Part shown: positions 48,590-57,648 of the stretch, piece by piece
Numbering within the stretch: the stretch's first letter is position 1
How the letters are laid out: the number at the start of each line of letters is the position of its first letter
NCBI RefSeq assembly: GCF_002897035.1
Contig: NZ_BAUX01000002.1
Coordinates: forward strand, 186,001 to 250,000
Length of the DNA stretch: 64,000 nt
Direction of reading: 5' to 3'
Source of the DNA: Methylopila sp. Yamaguchi
GTDB lineage: Bacteria; Pseudomonadota; Alphaproteobacteria; Rhizobiales; Methylopilaceae
Notes under the pieces: model-generated
Told to the model about the DNA's origin: nothing
What the model saw: the letters and a program-made list of their open reading frames with translations, nothing else
Databases searched by the model: none
Translations under genes and position numbers: made by a program

Positions 48590-51208
48590 ATGACTGATGG
48601 CTCGTTCGCTTCCGATCCTCTCCGCGGTTTTGGCGGCGAGGTCGCGACCATGCTCAGGGGCATGGATCTCGCGGCGACGCCGTTGGGCGATCAGCGGGGA
48701 TGGCCCCAGAGCCTCCGGACGACCGTCGGACTCATGCTGTCGGCCCGGGCGCAGATCGTGCTGTTCTGGGGCCCCGACTACCTGGCGCTGTACAACGACG
48801 CTTACGCCCCGACGATCGGCGACAAGCACCCGCGCGCCCTCACCCGGCCGGCGCGCGAGAACTGGAGCGAGCTCTGGGACGATCTCGAGCCCCTGCTGCG
48901 GAACGTGCGGGAAACCGGCGAGACCTTCCACGCGGAGGACCGCCCGTTCTACATCGAGCGCGGCAAGCGCCCCGAGACCGTCTGGTTCGACATCTCCTAC
49001 CAGGCGGTGCGCGACGAGGCCGGGGCCGTCGCGGGCATCCTCTGCATCGTCAGCGAGCAGACCAGGCGCGTGCTCACCGAGATGCGTCTCAACTTCTTGG
49101 TCGAGCTGTCGGATCGTCTGCGCGCCCACTCCGACCCGATCAGCGTCAAGCGCGCCGCGGCCGAGCTGGTGGGCCGGAAGCTGGGCGGCGGCCGCGCCGG
49201 CTACGCCGAGATCGTTGACGAGGCGCGGGGCTTCGTCATCGACGAGGATTGGACCGACGGCGTCATGCCGAGCCTCGCTGGCCGCCACGACCTTTCGGCC
49301 TTCGGCCAGCCGCTGCTTGAGAGGCTGCGGTCGGGCGCCGTCCTGCGCATCGACGACGTCGCTGGGGACGCGGTCGCGCAGAGCGGCCAGCAGGCCTTTG
49401 ACCGCCTCGGCGCGCCGGGGATGATCGCCGTGCCGCTGGTCAAGGACGGCGCCCCCCGCGCCGTGTTCTATCTCCACGCCGCGGCGCCGCGGTTCTGGAG
49501 CGACGAGGAGGTCGAGATCGTCGCGGGCGCCGCGGAGCGCACCTGGGCGGCGGTCGAGCAGGCGCGCGCGGAGCAGCTCGTCGTCGCGAGCGAGGCGCGC
49601 TTCCAGGCGATCGCCAACTCGATCGACCAAATGATCTGGTCGACCCAGGCCGACGGCTATCACGACTACTTCAACGACCGCTGGTACGAGTTCACCGGCG
49701 CGCCGTACGGCTCCACTGACGGCGCGGCGTGGACCGGCATGTTTCATCACGAGGACCAGGAGCGCACTTGGTCCACTTGGCGACATTCGCTCGAGACGGG
49801 CGCGCCCTATTACATCGAGTACCGGCTGCGGCACCGGTCCGGGCAGTACCGCTGGGTCATCGGCCGCGCGCAGTGCGTGCGCGACGCGACGGGCGCGATT
49901 GTCCGCTGGTACGGCACCTGCACCGACATTCACGATCTCAAGACCGCCGAGGCGGCTCTGCGCGAGCTGAACGAGACGCTCGAAGCGCGCGTCGCGTCCG
50001 CGATCGCCGAGCGCCGGACCGCGGAGGACGCGCTGCGGCAGGCGCAGAAGATGGAGTCGCTCGGCCAGCTCACGGGCGGCGTCGCCCACGACTTCAACAA
50101 CCTGCTGCAGGTCGTGGTGGGCAACCTCGAGATCCTCAGGCGCAACCTGCCGGAGGAGTTTGGCCGCCTGCGCCGCGCGGCGGAGAACGCCACCACAGGC
50201 GCGAACCGCGCCGCGATGCTGACGCAGCGGCTCCTCGCCTTTTCGCGCCGGCAGCCGCTCGCGCCTCAGCCGATCGACGCCAACCGGCTGGTCACCGGAA
50301 TGGCGGAGCTGCTCGCGCGAACGCTCGGCGAGACGATCCATCTCGAGACCGTCCAAGGCGCGGGCGCGTGGCGGGTCGAGGCCGACCCCAACCAGCTCGA
50401 AGCGGCGATCCTCAACCTGGCGGTCAACGCCCGTGACGCGATGCCGAACGGCGGCAAGCTGACCATCGAGACCTCGAACACCCATCTCGACAAGGCCTAC
50501 ACCGCCGAACACCTCGAAGTGCCGGTGGGCCAGTACGTCGCGCTCAGCGTGTCCGACAACGGGTCGGGCATGACGAAGGAGACCCTCGCCAAGGCCTTCG
50601 AGCCTTTCTTCACCACCAAGGAGGTGGGCAAGGGCACGGGGCTCGGGCTGTCGATGGTCTACGGCTTCGTGAAGCAGTCCGGCGGACACGTGAAGATCTA
50701 TTCCGAGGTCGGCGAAGGCACGACCGTGAAGATCTATCTTCCTCGCCTCGTGGGCGAGACGCTGGAAGAGGCGGCGGTCGCCGAGACCATCGTGCCTGAA
50801 GGCTCGCGCTCGGAGACGGTCCTCGTGGTGGAGGACGACGACGACGTGCGGATGTATTCGGTCGAGGTGCTCCGCGAACTCGGCTACCGCGTGCTCGAGG
50901 CCTACGACGGATCGTCGGCGCTGCGGCTCTTGGCCCGCCCGGAGAGCCGCGTCGACCTGCTGTTCACCGACGTCGTGCTGCCCGGCGACATGAACGGCGA
51001 ACAGATCGCGAAGCAGGCCCGTGCGCTGAGGCCCGACCTGAAGGTGCTGTTCACCACCGGCTACGCCCGCAACGCGATCGTGCACCACGGGCGGCTGGAC
51101 GTCGGCGTGGAGCTGATCACCAAGCCGTTCACCTACGCCGATCTCGCCGCCCGGATCCGCGACGTCCTGGACGCGCCGCCGCCGAAGCCGCAGCCGCCGA
51201 GGGGGTAA
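48590..51208 (+). CDS. Hybrid histidine kinase, PAS-GAF-PAS-HisKA-HATPase-REC
   Basis: The 872-residue cytoplasmic sensor begins with a PAS-like domain (about 20-160), a GAF domain (about 165-320), a PAS/PAC pair (about 330-455), a coiled helix, HisKA with the phospho-His in GGVAHDFNNLLQ (about 490), a HATPase domain with its N and G boxes (NLAVNARDAM; SDNGSGM; GKGTGLGLSMVYG) and a C-terminal receiver (VLVVEDDDDVRMYS, phospho-Asp in LLFTDVVLP). No membrane helices. The TTG at 48572 is an alternative start; I prefer the ATG at 48590. Its partner regulator and signal are unknown. It ends only 4 bases from the convergent transpeptidase gene. Confidence 0.9.
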   Translation: MTDGSFASDPLRGFGGEVATMLRGMDLAATPLGDQRGWPQSLRTTVGLMLSARAQIVLFWGPDYLALYNDAYAPTIGDKHPRALTRPARENWSELWDDLEPLLRNVRETGETFHAEDRPFYIERGKRPETVWFDISYQAVRDEAGAVAGILCIVSEQTRRVLTEMRLNFLVELSDRLRAHSDPISVKRAAAELVGRKLGGGRAGYAEIVDEARGFVIDEDWTDGVMPSLAGRHDLSAFGQPLLERLRSGAVLRIDDVAGDAVAQSGQQAFDRLGAPGMIAVPLVKDGAPRAVFYLHAAAPRFWSDEEVEIVAGAAERTWAAVEQARAEQLVVASEARFQAIANSIDQMIWSTQADGYHDYFNDRWYEFTGAPYGSTDGAAWTGMFHHEDQERTWSTWRHSLETGAPYYIEYRLRHRSGQYRWVIGRAQCVRDATGAIVRWYGTCTDIHDLKTAEAALRELNETLEARVASAIAERRTAEDALRQAQKMESLGQLTGGVAHDFNNLLQVVVGNLEILRRNLPEEFGRLRRAAENATTGANRAAMLTQRLLAFSRRQPLAPQPIDANRLVTGMAELLARTLGETIHLETVQGAGAWRVEADPNQLEAAILNLAVNARDAMPNGGKLTIETSNTHLDKAYTAEHLEVPVGQYVALSVSDNGSGMTKETLAKAFEPFFTTKEVGKGTGLGLSMVYGFVKQSGGHVKIYSEVGEGTTVKIYLPRLVGETLEEAAVAETIVPEGSRSETVLVVEDDDDVRMYSVEVLRELGYRVLEAYDGSSALRLLARPESRVDLLFTDVVLPGDMNGEQIAKQARALRPDLKVLFTTGYARNAIVHHGRLDVGVELITKPFTYADLAARIRDVLDAPPPKPQPPRG

Positions 51209-51212
51209 GGCT

Positions 51213-52046
51213 TTAGCGCGGCTCGTAGTACGCCGGCTCCGCCGCATAGGAGCGGTCGGCGGCGGCGAACCGGTCGGCGGCGAGGCTCGCCTGGGCCTCG
51301 CAGGCGTAGGGGTCGAGGGCGCGGCCGGCGGGCGCGAACACGTAGCGGCCGGGACAGGCGCCGACCCGCGGCGGGCGACCGGTCGCCGCGAACATGTCGT
51401 GGCCCTCCTTCAGCATGACCCAGAACGGCATGTTCGGGTTGTCCGCGTGCCGGAGCATGTTGCTCTCGGTCATGCGAAACGGAAACGCCTGGATCGGCAC
51501 GCTGGTCTGGCCGCTCAGCAGCGCCTCGCGCACGAGCCCGTAGATCTCCTCCATGTTCTTGTGGGTCATGGCGTAGCAGCCGACCGACTTGCAGCCGCCG
51601 TGCACCATCAGATGGCTGCCGGTGCGGCCGAGGGAGCGATCGAAGGCGTTGGGGAAGCCGACGTCGAAGGCGAGATGGTTGCGCGAGAAGGGGTTCAGGC
51701 TCTTCGCGGAGATCTCGTAGAAGCCCTCGGGCGCCTGGCGGTCGCCTTCGCGGATCTTGGGACCGAGCTTACCCGAGAACTTGCAGATCTCGTAGGAGCG
51801 CAGAAGGCCGTAGTGCCCCGCCCTCTCCTGCTTCCAGACCTCGAGGACCCCCTCTTCCTTGAACACGCGGATCAGGATCGGAGCCTGCCGCGGCATGTCG
51901 CGCTCCTTCATCAGGCTGACCGTCGCGTAGGACACCGACCCGGTCTTCACGCGCCGCGCGCGATCGGAGGAGCAGCCCGCGATCGCGAGGGCGAGGCCTG
52001 CAAGCATCAGGACGACAAGCGGATTGCGGCGCGACGAGGCGGCCAT
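51213..52046 (-). CDS. L,D-transpeptidase (YafK-like) lipoprotein
   Basis: The 277-residue protein has a lipoprotein signal (VVLMLAGLALAIAGC) and a YkuD catalytic domain whose active site is SHLMVHGGCKSVGCYAM (about 148-164), with the nucleophilic Cys and the preceding His. It is a YafK-type L,D-transpeptidase-family protein, which acts on peptidoglycan or its attached proteins. GGAG lies upstream of the ATG at 52046. It is tail-to-tail with the histidine kinase and divergent from a diguanylate cyclase. The Tyr-rich C-terminal 25 residues are low-complexity. Confidence 0.9.
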   Translation of the reverse strand: MAASSRRNPLVVLMLAGLALAIAGCSSDRARRVKTGSVSYATVSLMKERDMPRQAPILIRVFKEEGVLEVWKQERAGHYGLLRSYEICKFSGKLGPKIREGDRQAPEGFYEISAKSLNPFSRNHLAFDVGFPNAFDRSLGRTGSHLMVHGGCKSVGCYAMTHKNMEEIYGLVREALLSGQTSVPIQAFPFRMTESNMLRHADNPNMPFWVMLKEGHDMFAATGRPPRVGACPGRYVFAPAGRALDPYACEAQASLAADRFAAADRSYAAEPAYYEPR

Positions 52047-52309
52047 GACAAGCTCCGTGCTACGCGGCCGCACAGCGCGGCCAACGGAGAGACGCGAGCC
52101 GCGGACACAACACGCCCACGGCCGGCTCCAGTCCCAACCGGGGCTGAGAACCAAGCCCGAAGTTTTCCTAGAATCTTTAACGAACGGTGAAGCTTGTCCG
52201 CGCTGCGCCGCCCGGAGCGCTGCGGCGCGCCGCGTCGGTTTGCGCCCAAGCCCGTTAAGAAAACGGCGAACGGTCCCGGTCTATATCGAAACGTCACGAG
52301 AGATCGCCG

Positions 52310-53968
52310 GTGCGCCTGCAGCACATCCTGTCCGTTTTCGGCATTCGCTCCAGACTGATCGTTCTGGTCACTGGCGCGGTCCTGCCTCTGCTGGCCCTGC
52401 TCATCGCAGGGGCGATCGACGATCGCCGGCTCGCCATCGAGCGCGCCGCGGACGATGTGCGCGCCACCGCGCGTCTCGTCGCCGAACGACAGTCCCAGGT
52501 TTTCGACGACGCCGTCGTGCTGCTCTCGACGCTGTCCACGCTCGCCGGCATCGACGCCGCCGGTCCGGCCGAATGCGGCGGACTTGTCGCCAGAGCCGCC
52601 GACCGCAACAAGCAGTTCATGACGATCGGCGTGGTCGACCGGAGCGGCGACGTCGTTTGCCACAGCAGGCTGGACAAACGTGTCCGCTTTACGGATGTCG
52701 AACTGCTCGCTCGGGCGTTGAGCGGACGCCCGGGCGACACGCTGATCGGCCGCTTGGTGGTGGGCCGCGTCACCGGACGCCCGACGATCGCCGTGGCGAC
52801 GCCCACGGCCAAGGACGGCGCGGCCGTGGACGGGATGCTGTTCGCGTCGATCGATCTCGGCGCGATGAGCGATCTTGCGGACCAGTCGGATCAGGGCGGC
52901 GCCCGCAGCGTGTCCGTCATCGACGCGCGCGACGGGAAGGTCGTCGCCGGCTCCGGCGCGCTTCGTCGCCTCATCAACGCGTCGGTCGAGGGCCATCCTT
53001 TGCTCACGGCCCTCGTCGGGGCGCGCTACGAAGGATCGGCCGAGGTTCGCGGGCTCAACGGCGTCGACGAGATCGTCGGCTTCGCGCCTCTCCGCATCCA
53101 GGGGCTGTCCCGGCCAGTCGTCGTCGTCGGCGCGCCTTTGGACGCCGTCCTGAAAGACGCCGCGGCGATCGCAGCGAAGCGTCTTGCGATCGCGCTCTTC
53201 GTCGCGCTTGTCGCCCTGCTCGCCGCATGGGGGCTGGGATACTGGACGCTCGCCCGTCCGATCCGCATGTTGACGGGCGCGGCCGAGCAGATCGGCGCGG
53301 GCGATCTCACCGCCCGGACGCGCATCGGAGCCGTCCAGCCGGCCGAGATCCGCGTGCTCGGAGCGACGCTTAACGAGACCGCCGAACGGCTGTCCGCCGC
53401 GCAAGGGCGTCTCCAGTCACTTGCGGACGAGGACGGGCTGACGGGCCTCGCGAACCGCCGGCGGTTCGACGATGAGATGAAGGCCGCCTGCGCCCGGGCG
53501 GAACGTGACGGCGCTCCGCTGTCCACGCTGCTGATCGACGTGGATCACTTCAAATCGTTCAACGACAACTTCGGCCATTTGGCGGGCGACGACGCGCTGC
53601 GTCGGATCGGCGCCGCGATCCGCGCCTGCGCCAACAGGCCGGGCGACGTCGCCGCGCGCTACGGTGGCGAGGAGTTCGCCGTGATCCTGCCGAACACCGG
53701 CGCGGACGGCGCGGCGTCGGTCGCCGCCCGCATCCTGTCGAGCGTGCGGGACCTCAGGATCGCGCACGGCGGGGCGCCGGGCGGCGTGGCGACCGTCAGC
53801 ATCGGCAGCGCCTCGTCGTCGCCGACGCGGCGCGGCGCGCTCACCCCCGAGATGTTCGTGCGGACCGCCGACGAGGCGCTCTATGCGGCTAAGGCCGGCG
53901 GCCGCAACCGCCACGCCGCCGGTCAGGGCCCGGGACTGGCCTTGGTTCCTCGGGCCGAGGGCGCCTGA
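52310..53968 (+). CDS. Membrane diguanylate cyclase with periplasmic sensor, HAMP and GGDEF
   Basis: The 552-residue protein has a membrane helix at about 15-34, a periplasmic sensor region of dCache type (about 35-280), a second helix (about 287-312), HAMP (about 310-365) and a GGDEF domain with DVDHFKSFNDNFGH and GGEEF. The inhibitory site RxxD is present (RPGD, five residues before GGEEF), unlike in the cyclase at 32661. It starts with GTG at 52310 and ends 6 bases before the convergent glycosidase gene. It would convert an external signal to c-di-GMP. Confidence 0.92.
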   Translation: MRLQHILSVFGIRSRLIVLVTGAVLPLLALLIAGAIDDRRLAIERAADDVRATARLVAERQSQVFDDAVVLLSTLSTLAGIDAAGPAECGGLVARAADRNKQFMTIGVVDRSGDVVCHSRLDKRVRFTDVELLARALSGRPGDTLIGRLVVGRVTGRPTIAVATPTAKDGAAVDGMLFASIDLGAMSDLADQSDQGGARSVSVIDARDGKVVAGSGALRRLINASVEGHPLLTALVGARYEGSAEVRGLNGVDEIVGFAPLRIQGLSRPVVVVGAPLDAVLKDAAAIAAKRLAIALFVALVALLAAWGLGYWTLARPIRMLTGAAEQIGAGDLTARTRIGAVQPAEIRVLGATLNETAERLSAAQGRLQSLADEDGLTGLANRRRFDDEMKAACARAERDGAPLSTLLIDVDHFKSFNDNFGHLAGDDALRRIGAAIRACANRPGDVAARYGGEEFAVILPNTGADGAASVAARILSSVRDLRIAHGGAPGGVATVSIGSASSSPTRRGALTPEMFVRTADEALYAAKAGGRNRHAAGQGPGLALVPRAEGA

Positions 53969-53974
53969 GAGCGC

Positions 53975-55717
53975 CTATCGGACGTCGGACGTGGCATCGA
54001 TCCGGGCCGCGGCGGTCTGGGTGCTGAGCGCCGCGATCAGCGCCTCCATGAAAGGCCTCGGCTTCCGGTCGAGGTCGAGCACCCCTGACGGATTGTGCAC
54101 GGCGGCGGCCCTCGGCTGCGACAGCCCCATCTCCCAGCCCCAGGTGTCCAAGAGGGGATAGAGCGTGTAGCCGAGCAGCGGCACGCCCTGCTCCATCGCG
54201 GCCGCGCATTCGAGCAGCATCTGCTGATGCCAGCGCGCGCCGTAGCTGTAATAGGGCGTGCCCGTCTCGCCGATCATCATCGGCAGCCGGTAGCGGTCGT
54301 AGTAGGCCATCAGCAGGGGATAGAGCCCGACCCGTTCGCCGGATTGCACCTGCGCGGCGTAGAGCTGCGGCTCGGGCGACAGCCAGGCGCCGCTCGCAGC
54401 CCCAGCGTCCTCGTTGTGCGCGTAGTAGTCCGCCGCGAACACCGTCTCCGACGTCATCGTCTTGCCGAACGCGCGCCGCAAGTCATCGTGAAGCTCGCGG
54501 AGAAGGCGCAGCCGCTCGACGAGACGGTCCCGCGCGCGGGCCTGCGCGACCGGGTCTTCCTCCGCTCCGACGTAGTGAAGCGCCAGCCAATCGAGCGCGG
54601 TGTGCGACGTCTCGGGTTTCAGCCGCGCGACCGCGATGAGCCGTGACGGAGCCGCCGCGGCGAAGCGGACGAGATCGGCCTCCATCAGCCAGCGGTGACC
54701 GAGTATGAGGTCGCTCGGGAAAAAGCGGACGACGCGGTCGAAGGCCACCCGGCTGGGCTTCGTCACCACCGCCTCTGTGTGCATGAACACCACGTCCTGC
54801 GGCCGGCGGCGGCGTTCGGCCTCGATGGCGATCCGCGCCTTGACGGCGCCGATGGCCACCTGGAACGCGCGCTCGACATAGATCACGTCATGCTCGGCCG
54901 ATCCCCAGCCAGGAAAGCCGCCGTGCCACATCTCGCTGTTGAAGCCGATGGTGGTCTCCGGTTCGTTCACCAGCGTCACCGCCTTGATCGCGCCGCCGTA
55001 GCGCGCGAAGGCGGCGCCGGCGAACCGGGCGAAGTAATCCGGCCATTCGGGATGCAGGTAATAGCTCGCGCGCGGATCTGTGCGGCCGTCGGGTCCCAGC
55101 GTGCGGAAGCGGTCCTCGACCCCGAAATGATGCATGTCCAGGCTGACGTTGATCCCGGCGCCAACGAAGTCGCCGATGAGCGCGTCGTGCTCCGCCCAAC
55201 TCTCCGGGCGGTCGAGGTCGATGTCGTGGTTGGCCAGGCCGAGGCGCACGTTCGTCAGCCCGAGCGCCTGCAATTCGTCGGTCACCGCGCGGCGGACCGT
55301 CGCCTCGAACAGATTCTGATCCTGCAGGGCGTTCCAGCGATAGTCCTCGGACCTCGTCAGCGGGTTCGCGGTCTCAACGCCGGTCCAGAGCAGGCTGCGC
55401 GACGTGTTCGCCCCGATCAGACGCTCATAGGCTCGGGTCGTGGCGTCCTGGAGCGCGCGCTCCGACCGGGACGATCGGCGAAGCTCGATCCTGGAGAAGG
55501 ACAGCGGGGTCGGATCCACGAAGGGATTCGTCTCGGCCGGCGCGGCGATGGCGTCCTGCTTTTGCGACGCCCAGTCGGCGAGCCAGCTGTGCTGAGCCGC
55601 GGCGGGCGAGCTCGCGGCGACGGCGCACGCGAGCACGACCGCCGGAAAGGTCGAGTGTCCGGACGTCAAATGGCTTTTCCAAACGCGCTGATGATGATCG
55701 GGCGACCAACCTGTCAT
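53975..55717 (-). CDS. Secreted glycoside hydrolase, GH1/clan A-like
   Basis: The 580-residue protein has a signal peptide (TFPAVVLACAVAASSPAAAQ, about 23-42) and a clan GH-A barrel. The acid/base Glu is in VTLVNEPET and the nucleophile Glu is in MMIGETGTPYYS. Further family-like blocks are SLDMHHFGV and LLGYTLYPLLDTWGWEMGL. These suggest a GH1-type beta-glycosidase or a close clan member; the substrate is unknown. The start ATG at 55717 lies 22 residues before the signal core, and a later start is possible. It is divergent from the YihY-family gene. Confidence 0.8.
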   Translation of the reverse strand: MTGWSPDHHQRVWKSHLTSGHSTFPAVVLACAVAASSPAAAQHSWLADWASQKQDAIAAPAETNPFVDPTPLSFSRIELRRSSRSERALQDATTRAYERLIGANTSRSLLWTGVETANPLTRSEDYRWNALQDQNLFEATVRRAVTDELQALGLTNVRLGLANHDIDLDRPESWAEHDALIGDFVGAGINVSLDMHHFGVEDRFRTLGPDGRTDPRASYYLHPEWPDYFARFAGAAFARYGGAIKAVTLVNEPETTIGFNSEMWHGGFPGWGSAEHDVIYVERAFQVAIGAVKARIAIEAERRRRPQDVVFMHTEAVVTKPSRVAFDRVVRFFPSDLILGHRWLMEADLVRFAAAAPSRLIAVARLKPETSHTALDWLALHYVGAEEDPVAQARARDRLVERLRLLRELHDDLRRAFGKTMTSETVFAADYYAHNEDAGAASGAWLSPEPQLYAAQVQSGERVGLYPLLMAYYDRYRLPMMIGETGTPYYSYGARWHQQMLLECAAAMEQGVPLLGYTLYPLLDTWGWEMGLSQPRAAAVHNPSGVLDLDRKPRPFMEALIAALSTQTAAARIDATSDVR

Positions 55718-55846
55718 CCCGGCCAGGGGCGCGAAACCCTCCGACGGCCGCTTTCACGGCATTGCGAAGCGCCTTCGCTGCGGCGCAGCGTCGCGAAACC
55801 GAAAGCCCTCGCGCGCGTTTGGAGATCGTGACGAAAAGAGGGCGAT

Positions 55847-56998
55847 ATGGCGAAAACGGGCGGACGCGGCGCAGGCGCCGACATGGTGGCGGCGGGGGCT
55901 GCGCTGGTGGCGATCGGGGCCGTCGCGCGCGCGGCAATGGCGCAATGGCCGCACCTCGCCCCGCCCCTCGCTCGCCGCGCAACGGTCCCCGCCCACTCCG
56001 GGCGGCTGCCGCTGGAGGAGCCCGCGAACGCGCCGGCCGGGCGGACTGAAACGCGCGGCTCGGCCGATCCGCGCGGCAAGACGGCCGACGCGCCGACCCG
56101 CATCCCGCCCCAGGGCTGGAAGGAAATCGCTCTTCGGGTCTACCAGCAGATGACCGAGGACCGGCTCCTCGCGGTCGCCGCGGGCGTGACGTTCTACGCT
56201 CTGCTCGCCCTTTTCCCCGCGATCGTGGCGCTGGTGTCGCTCTACGGCCTGACCGCCGATCTCGCGACGCTGGACGGTCATCTCGACGCCTTCGCCGGCG
56301 TGGTGCCGGCGTCCTCGCTCGGCTTCGTGCGCGAACAGGTGGCGCGGATCGTGACGAAGAGCGACGGCGCGCTGGGCTTCGCCTTCGCCTTCGGTCTGGT
56401 CGTGGCGTTGTGGAGCGCGAACGCCGGCATGAAGGCCATGTTCGACGCTCTCAACGTTGTCTACGACGAGCGCGAGAAGCGCTCCTTCGTGATGCTCAAC
56501 CTGCTGTCGCTGCTGTTTACTGCCGGCGCGCTGGTGTTCGTCCTGCTGGCCTTCAACGCCGTCGTGGTGCTCCCGATCGTGCTGTCCTACGTCGGCCTCG
56601 GCGGCGTGGAGCCGCTGCTCTCGCTCGGCCGGTGGCCCGCTCTGCTACTGGTGGTGATCCTCGGTTTGTCGGCGCTCTACCGCTTCGGGCCCAGCCGCAG
56701 TCCCGCGAAATGGCGTTGGATCACGCCGGGCTCCCTGCTCGCCTCAGCGCTCTGGATCGCCGGTTCGCTCGCCTTCTCCTGGTACGCGGAGAACATCGCG
56801 ACCTACAACGAGACCTACGGTTCGCTCGGCGCCGCCATCGGCTTCATGACCTGGATCTGGATGTCGGCCATCGTGGTGTTGCTCGGCGGCGAGCTCAACG
56901 CCGAGATCGAGCACCAGACCGCGGTGGACAGCACGACGGGGCGACCGCGCCCCCTTGGCGCCCGCGGTGCCCAGATGGCGGACACCGTCGCGCCCTGA
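55847..56998 (+). CDS. YihY/BrkB family membrane protein
   Basis: The 383-residue protein has a variable N-terminus (about 1-85) with one helix, then the YihY/virulence factor BrkB domain with six helices. Family blocks are LAVAAGVTFYALLALFPAIVA, LWSANAGMKAMFDALNVVYDE, YRFGPSRSPAKWRWITPGS and YGSLGAAIGFMTWIWMSAIV. Once called RNase BN, the family has no firmly known function. The next gene is 82 bases downstream on the same strand. Confidence 0.92.
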   Translation: MAKTGGRGAGADMVAAGAALVAIGAVARAAMAQWPHLAPPLARRATVPAHSGRLPLEEPANAPAGRTETRGSADPRGKTADAPTRIPPQGWKEIALRVYQQMTEDRLLAVAAGVTFYALLALFPAIVALVSLYGLTADLATLDGHLDAFAGVVPASSLGFVREQVARIVTKSDGALGFAFAFGLVVALWSANAGMKAMFDALNVVYDEREKRSFVMLNLLSLLFTAGALVFVLLAFNAVVVLPIVLSYVGLGGVEPLLSLGRWPALLLVVILGLSALYRFGPSRSPAKWRWITPGSLLASALWIAGSLAFSWYAENIATYNETYGSLGAAIGFMTWIWMSAIVVLLGGELNAEIEHQTAVDSTTGRPRPLGARGAQMADTVAP

Positions 56999-57080
56999 GC
57001 GGCGGAGGGAACAGAACGCCGCAGGCGCGGGTTCTCCAATCGAGGGTGCGGAAGACGCCCCTTGAACCCGGGAGATCCAC

Positions 57081-57593
57081 ATGCGCACGAGCGCCCTGCT
57101 CGCCGCGGTCTTGCTCGCCAGCTCAACCGCGGCCGCCACAGCTGGCCCGCCGAAGGTCGCCGCCTTCGACTTCGAACTCTACGACACCAGCACCGAAGGC
57201 GACCTCAACGGCCCGCGCGCCGACGAGGCCCAGCGAATCGCGGAGGTGACGGACCAAATCCGAGCCTTTCTTAAGGCCCAGAAGCTGGAGGTGGTGGACA
57301 CGGCGCCCGCCAAGGCCCAGGTCGAGGCGCAGGTGCTGCGGACCTGCGGCGACTGCCCGGCCGAGATCGCCAAGTCGCTCGGCGCGGACTACGCGCTGAT
57401 GGGCTACGTCCAGAAGGTCTCGAACCTCATCCTGAACATCAACGTCGAGATCCGCGACGTGAAGACCGGCGCGGTCGTGCGCAAGGGCAGCGTCGACATC
57501 CGCGGCAACAACCACGAGTCCTGGCGCCACGGCGCGAGCTACCTCATGCGCAACCAAATCTTCAAGACGCCGCTGGCGCCTGCGGCGGGTTAG
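57081..57593 (+). CDS. DUF2380-like periplasmic protein
   Basis: The 170-residue protein has a Sec signal peptide (LLAAVLLASSTAAATA) and a domain resembling DUF2380/DUF3280: VAAFDFELYDTSTEGD, a CGDCPAEIAKSLGADYALMGYVQKVSNL block and VEIRDVKTGAVVRKGSVDIRGNN. The CGDC pair may form a disulfide. Function is not known. It sits downstream of the YihY gene and is convergent with mmsA. Confidence 0.75.
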   Translation: MRTSALLAAVLLASSTAAATAGPPKVAAFDFELYDTSTEGDLNGPRADEAQRIAEVTDQIRAFLKAQKLEVVDTAPAKAQVEAQVLRTCGDCPAEIAKSLGADYALMGYVQKVSNLILNINVEIRDVKTGAVVRKGSVDIRGNNHESWRHGASYLMRNQIFKTPLAPAAG

Positions 57594-57613
57594 CCGCCGC
57601 AGGAAAGAAGACA

Positions 57614-57635
57614 CGGCTCGCCATACGACGAGCCG
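57614..57635. terminator. Weak hairpin between convergent genes
   Basis: CGGCTCG, loop CCATACGA, CGAGCCG. A 7-bp stem without T-run lying between the DUF2380-like gene and mmsA. Possible terminator for both. Confidence 0.4.
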
Positions 57636-57648
57636 GCTACGGCACCGC

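Noticed and set aside
48305-51247. 980-codon minus-strand open frame
   Set aside because: Antisense to the hybrid kinase; no domain.
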